Source: Planctomycetaceae bacterium
Lineage (GTDB): Bacteria > Planctomycetota > Planctomycetia > Pirellulales > Pirellulaceae
Length of the DNA: 56,710 nucleotides
Assembly: GCA_007121535.1 (NCBI GenBank)
Contig: SKKK01000094.1
Location: 1-56,710, forward strand
Direction of reading: 5' to 3'
Both the position numbers and the translations under genes were made by a program. Below the pieces are notes generated by a model. That model worked only from the letters and a program-made list of their open reading frames with translations, was not told the DNA's origin and ran no database searches. Below are positions 1-8,036 of the stretch, in pieces. Position 1 is the first letter of the stretch. Each line of letters begins with the position of its first letter.

Positions 1-84
1 GCCGCCGAGGAACGTTTCCCCGATTGCGAAGAAGCCAATCAATTGCTGCACTACGAATACCGAGCGCCCTGGAAACTGGGTTGA
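1..84 (+). CDS. C-terminal fragment of an unidentified protein
   Basis: An open frame runs from the first base of the window to a TGA at 82-84 and encodes only the last 27 residues, ending in APWKLG. The start lies outside the window. The stretch is charged and aromatic (HYEYRAPW), which is not enough to assign a family. It is followed within nine bases by the heptamer array at 93, so the array begins in this gene's 3' flank. Confidence 0.4.
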   Translation, partial: AAEERFPDCEEANQLLHYEYRAPWKLG

Positions 85-92
85 CCGGAGTT

Positions 93-134
93 GGTAGACG
101 GTAGGCGGTAGGTGGTAGGTGGTAGACGGTAAGT
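93..134 (+). repeat. Heptamer tandem array GGTAGNN (six units)
   Basis: Six uninterrupted 7-bp units: GGTAGAC, GGTAGGC, GGTAGGT, GGTAGGT, GGTAGAC, GGTAAGT. The array ends 12 bases before the start of the four-helix-bundle gene. A matching array in inverted orientation lies at 528-576, so the two arrays bracket the broken gene. Confidence 0.85.
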
Positions 135-146
135 GGGGGAGAGCAG

Positions 147-354
147 ATGGCGATTGAGAGATTCGAGCAGTTGGAGGTTTGGCAGGTGGCTGACGAAGTC
201 GTATTGGCGGTTTACCGATTGACTTCTGCATTCCCAGACCATGAGCGGTTTGGATTGACTTCGCAGATGCGACGAGCCTCAGTTTTTCATTCCCGCCAAC
301 ATTGCCGAAGGTTTCAAACGACGAGGTTTGCGAGACAAGATACATTTTTCCAAT
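147..354 (+). pseudogene. Four helix bundle (23S rRNA IVP-like) protein, frameshifted and truncated
   Basis: The ATG at 147 opens a typical four helix bundle protein: RFEQLEVWQVADEV followed by FGLTSQMRRAS. These small proteins are named after 23S rRNA intervening sequences and their function is mostly unknown. After RRAS the family continues SIPANIAEGFKRR; here IPANIAEGFKRRGLRDKIHF is found in the +1 frame, so one base has been gained in the T-run at 283-287. After DKIHFSN the homology stops at 354, where a 170-bp inverted-repeat element begins. The gene is therefore broken twice, and only about half of the usual length remains. It is flanked by GGTAGNN heptamer arrays on both sides. The T-run shift could be phase variation or a read error, but the truncation is independent of it. 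Confidence 0.75.
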
Positions 355-524
355 AAGCACCCGGCAAGATATTTCTTGGGGGCATCGGGCGAAGGGGGGC
401 GGGAGTCGTTTTCGGGTGCCCCGCTTCCCATCTGGTAGGTCGTTAACCGAAAACGACTCCCGACCCCGTTGCGTCCCCGTGCAAGGCTACCCTCAATCGG
501 CAAGAAACGTCTGGCCGGGTGCTT
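355..524. mobile_element. 170-bp MITE-like element with terminal inverted repeats
   Basis: The ends 355-378 and 501-524 are inverted copies of each other at 21 of 24 positions, starting AAGCACCCGGC and ending GCCGGGTGCTT. Inside lies a second, perfect 16-bp inverted repeat at 400-415 and 447-462 (CGGGAGTCGTTTTCGG and its complement). No coding frame and no obvious target duplication are visible. It interrupts the four-helix-bundle gene on its left and abuts the heptamer array on its right. The inner arm belongs to a family seen again at 9341-9365, 40548-40571 and 43921-43994. Confidence 0.65.
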
Positions 525-527
525 ACC

Positions 528-576
528 ACCTACCGTCTACCGTCTACTGCCTATCGCCTACTGCCTACCGTCTACC
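528..576 (-). repeat. Heptamer tandem array, inverted copy (seven units)
   Basis: Read on the minus strand this is GGTAGAC, GGTAGGC, AGTAGGC, GATAGGC, AGTAGAC, GGTAGAC, GGTAGGT, in the same 7-bp register as the array at 93-134 but opposite in orientation. Its distal part encodes the last codons of the oxidoreductase at 558-1586, including the stop codon. Confidence 0.85.
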
Positions 577-1586
577 CGCACAATCTGGCCTGTTGCAGCG
601 GAATGCTGCTCGGCCAGCACAAGACGCAGGGAATCGACGGACTGTTCGGGGGTGATGATCTCGGGTACCGACTCACCGCGCACGGCTCGGACGAAATGGG
701 CGATCTCGTTCGAGTACCCGTCGCCGGGAAGGACTTCCGGGCTGAAGGCCTCGCCATCGGCCGGACAGACGCGGAAAGCGGGTTGGCGAGTGCAATCGTA
801 GACGATCGTCGCTTCGGCCAGCACGATGTGAAAACTCATTTGGAACCCGAAACTTGGCGCCATGATCCAGCCACCCTCGGCGGTGATCACCCGATTGTCG
901 CCGTACAGGTACTGGGTGACGATATGATCGTCGCCACCCGACGGTCCCCGCGTTGCCCGGCTGAATACCTGGTCGGCCATACCGAACACGTACTGAACGA
1001 AATCGGCATCGTGGATGTGCAAATCCAACGCCGCGCCGCCGCTCTTGTCCGCCTCTAAAATCCAGTTCTGCCAGGACCAGGTCGGCGTCAGACTCAACCG
1101 CTGGAAGGTCGCCGCGCGCACTTGGCCGTACCGGCCGGAATCGATCAATTCCTTGGCTTTGACGTATTCCGGCCAGAACCGGATGCAATGGCCGACCTGC
1201 AGCCGCCGGCCACTCTGCCGCGCCTGAGCCGCCATCTCACGCCCCTGTTCGAGCGTCGCGGCCATGGGCTTTTCACACAGCACGTGGACTCCGGCCTGCA
1301 GCGCCTGGATCGTGTGGTCTTTGTGCAGGTAGGTCGGCAGAGTGATCGACACCGCGTCCAGTGACGCTTCCGTCAACATCTTGTCGAAGCGGTCGTACAA
1401 CTGGACACCTGTGAAATCCAGCGGTGCTGCGGCGCCCTCGATATTTCCGGCCGTACCCGTGGTGTCCTCGAATTTGGCCGGGTCGGTGTCGCAGATGGCG
1501 ACCACTTGGACGTCCTCCAAGTCCCGGTAGCAACGCAGATGCATCTTGCCCATGAAGCCCAAGCCCGCGATCCCGACGCGAATCAT
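558..1586 (-). CDS. Gfo/Idh/MocA family NAD(P)-dependent oxidoreductase
   Basis: This 342-residue protein has the family's usual length. The N-terminal Rossmann fold starts at once (GIAGLGFMGKMH, residues 5-16) and the diagnostic EKPMA motif follows near residue 106, in the position that carries the catalytic lysine. The C-terminal half is the alpha/beta substrate-binding domain. Family members oxidise or reduce sugars, sugar acids or inositols with a nicotinamide cofactor in the cytoplasm. The ATG at 1586 is preceded by AAAGGAAAC as a ribosome site. Downstream in this set come a sugar-phosphate isomerase and an SDR epimerase on the same strand, which fits a small sugar-catabolism group. The last five residues (VDGRQ) are encoded by the heptamer repeat. 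The exact substrate cannot be told. Confidence 0.9.
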   Translation of the reverse strand: MIRVGIAGLGFMGKMHLRCYRDLEDVQVVAICDTDPAKFEDTTGTAGNIEGAAAPLDFTGVQLYDRFDKMLTEASLDAVSITLPTYLHKDHTIQALQAGVHVLCEKPMAATLEQGREMAAQARQSGRRLQVGHCIRFWPEYVKAKELIDSGRYGQVRAATFQRLSLTPTWSWQNWILEADKSGGAALDLHIHDADFVQYVFGMADQVFSRATRGPSGGDDHIVTQYLYGDNRVITAEGGWIMAPSFGFQMSFHIVLAEATIVYDCTRQPAFRVCPADGEAFSPEVLPGDGYSNEIAHFVRAVRGESVPEIITPEQSVDSLRLVLAEQHSAATGQIVRVDGRQ

Positions 1587-1612
1587 GATCGTTTCCTTTG
1601 CAGCGAGTTAGT

Positions 1613-1707
1613 ACCGTTCGAGAAATAACTGACGCACTTTTTGCCCCCTCACCCTGCCCTCTCCCACGAGGGGCGAGGGGGTACGGGACAGTTATTTCTC
1701 GAACGGT
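1613..1707. repeat. 19-bp perfect inverted repeat with nested GC-rich hairpin
   Basis: ACCGTTCGAGAAATAACTG at 1613-1631 is repeated as an exact inverted copy at 1689-1707. Between them lies a second imperfect stem of CCCCCTCACCC and GGGGCGAGGGGG arms. The 95-bp unit fills the gap between the isomerase and the Gfo/Idh gene. It could form a strong hairpin in the mRNA of the two minus-strand genes, or be a small non-autonomous element. No T-run follows on the minus strand, so a classical terminator is less likely. Confidence 0.7.
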
Positions 1708-1722
1708 GATTACGTTCTTTCC

Positions 1723-2559
1723 CTATTTGAACAGCGTCTTCATGGCGGCAGCCGTTTTTTCCGGCCGACCCGGCTGGAAGGGCAGCATTTCCGCCGTGAT
1801 GTATCCGTCGTAGCCGATGCGAGCTAACGCCTGCTTGACTGTCTGAAAGTCCACGTCGCCTTCCAGCATGTCGACAAAGCCTTCGACGGTGCCTACTGAT
1901 TTCTTGAAGTCTTTGACGTGCACCCGCTTGATCCGCGTACCCAGGATGTCGATCCAGTGTTCCGGATATCCCGTCAGCAACACATTGCCCACGTCGAAAT
2001 AGCTGCCCAGCGCCGGGGAATCGAAGCTGTCGAGGAAATCTCGCATTTCCAGCGGACTGAGCAGGAACTTGTTCCAGACGTTCTCGACGCACAACGCCAC
2101 CTCCAACCTCTCGGCCGTCGGCAGGATCTGTTGAATGGACTCGCGAGCGCGTAGGTAGCACACGTCGTACGGCACGACCGGACTGTTCTCCAAGAAGAAG
2201 ACATCCACCGCTCCGGGTACATACAGATAGGCGTCGACGCCCAACCATTTGGCGACTTGCAACGCCTGCTTTGTGAAATCGACGATCTTGGCTCGCACCG
2301 CAGGATCGTCGTCGGTGGGCGAACACCCCCAACTCTCGCCACTGGCCAAGCTGGCGATCTCGATGCCCAATGAAGCAGCTTGGTCGCGGATCGCCTCGCA
2401 CTGGGCCTGCGTCGCCTCGTGGGTCAAGGCCCCCGTGCTGGCCACGCACAATTCAATGGCGTCCAAGCCCAATTGATGAGCCCGGGCCATCGCGTCCTCC
2501 ACCGGCAACTGGGCCTCCAGACCACCGGGAAACATCCAATAACTGGCGCTGATTTTCAT
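1723..2559 (-). CDS. Sugar phosphate isomerase/epimerase (TIM barrel)
   Basis: The 278 residues fit the xylose-isomerase-like TIM barrel family. Visible marks are the early barrel strand motif LGLDAIELCV (about residues 30-39), the metal-site glutamate in VALCVENVWNKF (about 155), the aspartate in GSYFDVGNVL (about 190), and KRVHVKDFK near residue 213. Family members isomerise or epimerise ketoses, keto-acids or inositol derivatives using a divalent metal. The ATG at 2559 follows GGAG eight bases upstream. It lies between the Gfo/Idh gene and the SDR gene on the same strand, a common planctomycete combination. The inverted repeat at 1613-1707 separates it from the next gene. Confidence 0.88.
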   Translation of the reverse strand: MKISASYWMFPGGLEAQLPVEDAMARAHQLGLDAIELCVASTGALTHEATQAQCEAIRDQAASLGIEIASLASGESWGCSPTDDDPAVRAKIVDFTKQALQVAKWLGVDAYLYVPGAVDVFFLENSPVVPYDVCYLRARESIQQILPTAERLEVALCVENVWNKFLLSPLEMRDFLDSFDSPALGSYFDVGNVLLTGYPEHWIDILGTRIKRVHVKDFKKSVGTVEGFVDMLEGDVDFQTVKQALARIGYDGYITAEMLPFQPGRPEKTAAAMKTLFK

Positions 2560-2609
2560 GGTCTATTATTCTCCTGTGCTACCATCCAAATCCGACATAT
2601 AACCCACGC

Positions 2610-3602
2610 CTAGCCCGGGTACAGGCACGTCGATCGGCTCTTGCCCTCCTTTCGAAATCGTACGGCGTCGTCGACGATACGGAAAATATCCCATTGCGGC
2701 TGGAAGCCCAACACCGACCGGGATTTGCTCATGTCGATGCAAAAGTCGTGGAATTCACCGACCTCGAAGCGAACGACCGGCAGATCCAGTTGCCGAGCCA
2801 CATAATCGGCCAGTACGTCGTAGGCAAACGGCGCCGGCCCGGATACGTTGAAGGCTTGGCCGATCGCCGTCGGGTTTCCGATGGCCAGCATCACCGACTG
2901 GACCACATCCCGGATCCCGACGATCTGCCGCTGGCCCGCGCTGCCATCGGCGTGTACCAGGCAGGCCACCGCGTTCTTGCCCTGCTGGAAGTACGCATGC
3001 TGTTCAGCCGTCGTCGCCCAGTCTCGCCAGACCGGCACGCCCAGGTTGGGCTCCTGCAGCGTTACGTGTGCCAGGATGTCATCTTCGTCATGCACCCACG
3101 AGAACCGCAGGATCGTGATCGGCGTCTGGTACATGATCTGGTACTGTTCGCACATGACCTCTTCCAGCACCTTCGACAGCGGATAATAGCCCGGATAGCC
3201 CGAATGTCGATGGTTTTCGTCGATCGGGATCGGCTGTGGATAATAATAGATCCCGGCCCGAGCATCGGACCCGGCTTGGATAAACTGGCGAACGTGCCCC
3301 GCCTGTTTGCAGGCGTCCAGCAGAAAGAATGTGCCTTTCACGTTGGCGTCCAGGAACAGTTGCTTGTTCTCTTTGACGTTGGCCATGTGGATCACCACGT
3401 CGATGTCTTCGATCAACGACGGCGCCAATTCCGGATCGCGCAGATCACCGACGACCACTTCCACGTTCTTCAGACGTTCGACGTGCAGCCCATCGGTGTA
3501 TTCCAACGCTCGCACCGCGTAGCCCGCCCGGACCAGTTCCGGCAAGAGCGCTCGGCCAATCTTTCCCCCCGCCCCCGTCAGCAAAATGTTCTTCACATCC
3601 AT
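2610..3602 (-). CDS. NAD-dependent epimerase/dehydratase (extended SDR)
   Basis: Read from the ATG at 3602 the protein has 330 residues and opens with the NAD-binding motif LLTGAGGKIGRAL. YYPLSK carries the catalytic Tyr and Lys of the SDR active site. AAAGGGA sits about seven bases before this ATG, so it is preferred over the ATG at 3632, which would add ten residues before the fold. Extended SDRs act on nucleotide sugars or related sugars in the cytoplasm. It is the first gene of the minus-strand sugar set. A palindrome of the GCTAGC family lies just upstream (3665-3746). Confidence 0.85.
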   Translation of the reverse strand: MDVKNILLTGAGGKIGRALLPELVRAGYAVRALEYTDGLHVERLKNVEVVVGDLRDPELAPSLIEDIDVVIHMANVKENKQLFLDANVKGTFFLLDACKQAGHVRQFIQAGSDARAGIYYYPQPIPIDENHRHSGYPGYYPLSKVLEEVMCEQYQIMYQTPITILRFSWVHDEDDILAHVTLQEPNLGVPVWRDWATTAEQHAYFQQGKNAVACLVHADGSAGQRQIVGIRDVVQSVMLAIGNPTAIGQAFNVSGPAPFAYDVLADYVARQLDLPVVRFEVGEFHDFCIDMSKSRSVLGFQPQWDIFRIVDDAVRFRKEGKSRSTCLYPG

Positions 3603-3664
3603 CGATATTCCCTTTTCGCGAAGGCCAAGCAATTCGAGTCTATCAGGACCGGCAAATGCAGGGC

Positions 3665-3746
3665 AGTAGTGAGCGGCACGGCGCTAGCCGCCGATCCGTC
3701 GCCCCCTGGGAACCGGTGGCTAGCGCCATTCCGCTCAGTTACTACT
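3665..3746. repeat. Long imperfect palindrome with GCTAGC cores
   Basis: AGTAGTGAGCGG at 3665 pairs with CCGCTCAGTTACTACT ending at 3746, and the arms carry GGCGCTAGCCGCC and GGTGGCTAGCGCC. The same two half-sites make up the 37-bp tandem array and its inverted end copy at 51684-51939, so this is one dispersed family. It lies in the gap between two divergently oriented genes. Confidence 0.75.
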
Positions 3747-3895
3747 TTGGCGGTCCGTAGAGACGCAATGTACCGTAACGGCCTGGATTTACAAGCCCCT
3801 TGTTCGCAATACGAAGGACGCTGGCGAACCTGAACGCTACAATAGGGCTCTTGGAGATGGGATTGGCAATGGCCGCCGTTCCCGACACCATAGAG

Positions 3896-3965
3896 GAACG
3901 GGGGCTAGCGCCCTGCCGTTCACAGCCGCCTTGAAGAACGGGGGCTAGCGCCCTGCCGCTCACAG
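3896..3965 (+). repeat. Two direct repeats of the GCTAGCGCC family
   Basis: GAACGGGGGCTAGCGCCCTG begins at 3896 and again at 3936; both copies continue CCGTTCACAG or CCGCTCACAG. They share the GCTAGCGCC core with the palindrome at 3665-3746 and with the array near 51.7 kb. The rest of the gap 3603-4034 holds no gene that I can see. Confidence 0.75.
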
Positions 3966-4034
3966 GAAAACGCCACGTTTATTCCGTTGCCGGACCTAAA
4001 CCCTCGGAAACTTACCATACAGGAGCCGATACTG

Positions 4035-5423
4035 ATGAACAGCCGCCAACTCCAGAAATTGGGTGTTCCGTCCGATTGCATCAAGAGTGCCATCACGGCC
4101 ATCCAGAAGGCCACCGGAACGGGCGGGCTGAAAGGCAAACAAGTCAAGCAGGCGATCCAACGCGTACTGGACAGCCCGCAGGATTTCACTGCCGATGAAT
4201 GCTTCGGCGCCTTTGCCAAGGACATCATCGCGGATCGCGAATTTCAGCGCCCCGAGCCGATTTCCTATCGCACCTGGGGCGACGACATCGATGCGGCTTC
4301 GCACGCTCAAATGCAGCAAGCGTGCAAGGTGCCGATGGCCGTTGGCGGGGCCTTGATGCCCGACGCTCACGTCGGCTACGGATTGCCCATCGGCGGCGTG
4401 TTGGCCCTGCAAAATGCCGTAATCCCGTATGCGGTGGGCGTGGACATCGCGTGCCGGATGAAACTGTCAGTCGTGGATTTGCCTGTTTCGACGCTGAAGG
4501 ACGATTTCTCGCGGTACAAGCAGGCCATCGAGGAGGGGACGCGATTCGGGGTGGGGGCAGCCTACAAAAAGCGACAGAACCACCCGGTCATGGACCAGGA
4601 TTGGACGGTCACCAGGATCACTCGCGAGAAAAAGGATCTGGCCTGGTCCCAGTTGGGAACGTCCGGGTCCGGCAACCATTTCGTGGACGTCGGCATCTTG
4701 GACGTACCGCAGCGCGATGAAAACTTGGGGCTCGATGCCGGTCGCTATGTGGCCATCATGAGCCACAGCGGCAGCCGCGGCCCGGGTGCCGCGGTGTGTC
4801 AAACGTACAGCAACATCGCTCGGGCCCGTTTGCCCGCCAAGTACGCCGATCTGGCCTATCTGGCCTGGCTGTCGCTGGACAGCGAAGCGGGGCAGGAGTA
4901 CTGGGCAGCGATGAACTTGATGGGCGACTATGCGGCGGCGAACCACGAGGTGATTCATCGCCGAGTGACGCAACTGCTGGGAGCCCGGGTGCTGGCTGGA
5001 GTGGAGAACCACCATAATTTCGCCTGGAAAGAAGTCCACGGCGGCCAGGAGTTGATCGTCCATCGCAAAGGAGCGACCCCGGCAGGCCAAGGGGTCCCGG
5101 GCGTGATTCCCGGCTCGATGGCCTCGCCCGCCTTCGTGATCCGAGGTCGCGGCAATCCGGACAGCTTGCACTCGGCGTCGCATGGGGCCGGGCGGCGGAT
5201 GTCACGTCGGCAAGCCAAGGACACATACCGTTGGAAGGCCGTCCAGCACGACCTGCTCGCAAAAGGTATCCAAGTGCTGTCGGCCGGCGCGGACGAAGTG
5301 CCCGGAGCGTATAAGGATATCGAACAGGTGATCGGCCAGCAGGCGGATCTGGTCGAGATCGTTGCCCGGTTCGACCCCAAGATCGTCAAAATGTGCGGCG
5401 ACGGCAGCAAGCCCGAGGATTGA
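4035..5423 (+). CDS. rtcB: RtcB-family RNA ligase
   Basis: RtcB joins 2',3'-cyclic phosphate (or 3'-phosphate) and 5'-hydroxyl RNA ends with GTP and manganese, in tRNA splicing or RNA repair. The 462 residues keep the metal and guanylylation ligands: the cysteine in GVDIACRM (family DIGCG), histidines in GSGNHF, SHSGSRGPG and NHHNFAW, and the GMP-accepting histidine in SASHGAGRRMSR near residue 388. PGSMASPAFV is also conserved. The ATG at 4035 follows AGGAG at 4021-4025; the in-frame ATG at 3987 would add 16 residues with no such site. No archease or RtcA gene is adjacent. The DIACRM variant suggests a divergent subfamily, so the partner RNA is unknown. Confidence 0.9.
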   Translation: MNSRQLQKLGVPSDCIKSAITAIQKATGTGGLKGKQVKQAIQRVLDSPQDFTADECFGAFAKDIIADREFQRPEPISYRTWGDDIDAASHAQMQQACKVPMAVGGALMPDAHVGYGLPIGGVLALQNAVIPYAVGVDIACRMKLSVVDLPVSTLKDDFSRYKQAIEEGTRFGVGAAYKKRQNHPVMDQDWTVTRITREKKDLAWSQLGTSGSGNHFVDVGILDVPQRDENLGLDAGRYVAIMSHSGSRGPGAAVCQTYSNIARARLPAKYADLAYLAWLSLDSEAGQEYWAAMNLMGDYAAANHEVIHRRVTQLLGARVLAGVENHHNFAWKEVHGGQELIVHRKGATPAGQGVPGVIPGSMASPAFVIRGRGNPDSLHSASHGAGRRMSRRQAKDTYRWKAVQHDLLAKGIQVLSAGADEVPGAYKDIEQVIGQQADLVEIVARFDPKIVKMCGDGSKPED

Positions 5424-5450
5424 CGCCACAACTTTGCACCAAGCTGCCTT

Positions 5451-5477
5451 GTAGGCCGGATCGGCATTCCGGCCTAC
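5451..5477. terminator. Hairpin between convergent genes
   Basis: GTAGGCCGGA at 5451-5460 and TCCGGCCTAC at 5468-5477 form a perfect 10-bp stem with a 7-base loop. It lies at the meeting point of the RtcB gene and the RND exporter and covers the latter's stop codon. There is no long T-run on either side, so it may be a bidirectional terminator of weak type or a repetitive hairpin. Confidence 0.5.
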
Positions 5478-7816
5478 TCATTGTGCAACGCTGGTGTTGA
5501 CAGGTCGGATTCGCGACTTTGACGTTCCAGACGAGCCGCGACCAGCCAGCGACCCGGGGCCGAGGCCAGCAGCGCGGGCAGCACCAGCAGGTTCGCCGTC
5601 AACGCCGCGAACAACAACGTGAACATCAACCAGCCGAATCGCGCGGCAGGCATGAACGGATTGACCACGAACACCAGCATCCCCAAGCCGCAAATCATCG
5701 AAGTCTGCAGCATCGGCGTGGCACAATGCTGATAGGCCATCCGCAACGCCGCCATCGATCGATGCCCCTCGGCAAACGCTCGCCGATACCAGGTCAAGAA
5801 GTGCGAGGCGTCGTCCACGGCGATCCCCAGGGCGACACAGGCGGTCATCATCGTGCCGACATCCACCGGCATCCCGCCCCAACCCATCAAGCCGAAAATC
5901 AAAGCGACCGGAAAAACGTTGGTGACCATCGCCATCGCGCCGATCGCCAAGCTGCGAGTCAAAACAGTCATCGCGATCGAAATCAACACGAACGCCAACG
6001 CAAAACTCTCGGCCAGATCCACCAACAGCCGCTGTTGAGCCATCGCAACCAGGAACACGCCGCCGCTGATGTTTTCGGTTACCCCCAGACGGCTGGCCGT
6101 TTCATCCTGGTCCAACATCTGCCGCACCCGGGCAGTGAACTCCTTCAGGATGGAACCGTATTCGAGATCGCTGATCGCTTCGATCCTCGCGCTGATCCGC
6201 CACTGCTCCTCCAACAACTCTTGACCTTCGTCGCCGCCGAATTCGTCGTGCAGCATCCCCAAGTCGATAAATTGCTGGCGGTTTTCCAGCAGATGCCGAG
6301 CGATCACCGCCCGCCGACTGACGCTCCGCACCGCGCGGCCGCCCGGGATATCCGGCACAAAACGGCTGGCTGCGATCGTCCCGCCCACCACCGGCATCTC
6401 CTGGATCTGGCGGCGGATACGCTCGACCATCGACACTCGTTCCAGCAGTTCGCGCGGGTCCTCGACATCAGGTTCAGGCACCCGCAGCACCACCTCGATG
6501 GGAATCAGGGGACCGATGTTTTCCTCAAGCCAGGCATAGTCCCGAATCACCTGCGAGTTCGGCGAAAACAGGTCGCGCAGCCCCACCGACGCGCGAAGAC
6601 GCGTAACGCCCAACGACAGGACAACCAGCGATACGGCAACCAGCAGCAAGATCACCGGCCATCCGGATACGGCAACCGCCATGAGCGGTTCCCACCAGGA
6701 GTTCGTTTTCTCCGAGGCGGTTTCCGACCGACGGTCGCCTGCCCCCTTTGGCCGCGCGCGGAATAGACGGCTCAGTATCGAAGGCCACAGCAGCAACAAC
6801 AGACCAAGAGCCAGCAAAGTACCCAAGGCTGCAAAGAAGCCAAACTTCCGGATAGGAATCAACTGGCTGATCATCAGCGACCCCAATCCCAGTGCCGTGG
6901 TCGCTGCCGCGACCGTGCAGGGCGCCCAACCCATCCGCACAGCCGCCGTCACCGGGCAGGGATCCGAGCCCCTTCGCTGGGCTCGACGGTAATAGCCCGT
7001 CATGTGGATCGCCGCAGACACGGCCAATACGTAGACCAGAGCAGGCATCACGGTCAGCACTGCATCCAACTGGGCCCCGAACAACTCGACCGCTGCCAAG
7101 CTGGCAAACCACGCAAAACCTGCGTACAAAAAGACGGCGGCAACCAAGCGGAATGCCCGCAAATAGAACCACGTCATCAGGAAGCCGATCACCGTGCTGG
7201 CCAACGCCAGCGGAACCAGCCATCGCTGACTAACCCGATCGATGGCCACACTGTCGACTGATGGCCCCCCCAAACGAATCGTCTGCGGGTCGATCCCCAC
7301 ATCCCTGGCGGCTTCGACCACCACATCGATGGTTGTGTGGCGGTCCCACCAACCTTCATGACTCAGGAAGCCGACAACGCAAGTCGTCCGGCCATCGGCC
7401 CCAACCAACCAGCCTCGCATCCGATCCAATGCCCTGTCGCGCGGCACTTCCAATGGGGGTTCCAACAAATGACGCAACGTGCTGCGGCCCGTGAAAACGC
7501 GATGAAACAGAGGCCTGGGCTGACCGTCCAAACCAGGACCGCGCAGGTCCAGCATGCTCTGTTCCAATTGGTCCAGTCTGGGATCGTCCAGATCGCAACC
7601 CGGCCAGCTCAGCACCATGATCGCGTCGATGCCGAATCGTTCGTTGAACCAATACAAATCGGCCGTCTGCTGGAACCCCCTCGGCAACCAATCAACCACG
7701 TCGTTACTGCTGTTTTGCATCACTCGATACGACAAGTACAGCAACCCCGGAAAGACCAGGAGGCACAGCAGGCAGATCAGGCGACCGTATCGCAGGTAGA
7801 AGGATCGCTGGAGCAT
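5474..7816 (-). CDS. RND superfamily exporter (MMPL/HAE3-like)
   Basis: A large membrane protein of about 780 residues when started at ATG 7816, just before LYLRYGRL and the first membrane segment. It has the two-fold RND plan: one membrane helix, an external loop, a five-helix block (about residues 200-350), then a second loop and helix block near the C-terminus. The motif VALGIAVDDASHFLTWYRR in the second block is typical of MMPL/HAE3 exporters and contains charged residues in the proton path. Such proteins export lipids, hopanoids or other hydrophobic molecules using the proton gradient. No periplasmic adaptor is adjacent. An in-frame start at 7996 would add 60 hydrophilic residues and looks too long. 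The substrate is unknown. Confidence 0.85.
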   Translation of the reverse strand: MLQRSFYLRYGRLICLLCLLVFPGLLYLSYRVMQNSSNDVVDWLPRGFQQTADLYWFNERFGIDAIMVLSWPGCDLDDPRLDQLEQSMLDLRGPGLDGQPRPLFHRVFTGRSTLRHLLEPPLEVPRDRALDRMRGWLVGADGRTTCVVGFLSHEGWWDRHTTIDVVVEAARDVGIDPQTIRLGGPSVDSVAIDRVSQRWLVPLALASTVIGFLMTWFYLRAFRLVAAVFLYAGFAWFASLAAVELFGAQLDAVLTVMPALVYVLAVSAAIHMTGYYRRAQRRGSDPCPVTAAVRMGWAPCTVAAATTALGLGSLMISQLIPIRKFGFFAALGTLLALGLLLLLWPSILSRLFRARPKGAGDRRSETASEKTNSWWEPLMAVAVSGWPVILLLVAVSLVVLSLGVTRLRASVGLRDLFSPNSQVIRDYAWLEENIGPLIPIEVVLRVPEPDVEDPRELLERVSMVERIRRQIQEMPVVGGTIAASRFVPDIPGGRAVRSVSRRAVIARHLLENRQQFIDLGMLHDEFGGDEGQELLEEQWRISARIEAISDLEYGSILKEFTARVRQMLDQDETASRLGVTENISGGVFLVAMAQQRLLVDLAESFALAFVLISIAMTVLTRSLAIGAMAMVTNVFPVALIFGLMGWGGMPVDVGTMMTACVALGIAVDDASHFLTWYRRAFAEGHRSMAALRMAYQHCATPMLQTSMICGLGMLVFVVNPFMPAARFGWLMFTLLFAALTANLLVLPALLASAPGRWLVAARLERQSRESDLSTPALHNE

Positions 7817-8036
7817 GGGCCGATCATGTGCTGTTACGGTAAACTTCGTTTGTCTTGGTGTGCTGCCATCGCACGAGAAAGTAAGCCGTTGATTATGGTC
7901 ATCGCCCGAGCCATCTTTCCAGCCCCCATGAGGATCCGACGTGACTAGCGAGTCGTCTACGTATGGGATATGATGCGACGGCCTGCTAAGCAACAAACGT
8001 CAATGAGTCTCTGATACTTCCGAGTTTTGGTTTCGC

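Noticed and set aside
93-576. Diversity-generating retroelement with Avd
   Set aside because: The four-helix-bundle gene is a remnant and there is no reverse transcriptase or variable-region template.
5519-6766. A 415-codon plus-strand frame rich in His, Arg and Gln
   Set aside because: It is the mirror of the RND exporter, whose membrane motifs are clear on the minus strand; the plus frame has no family and low-complexity composition.
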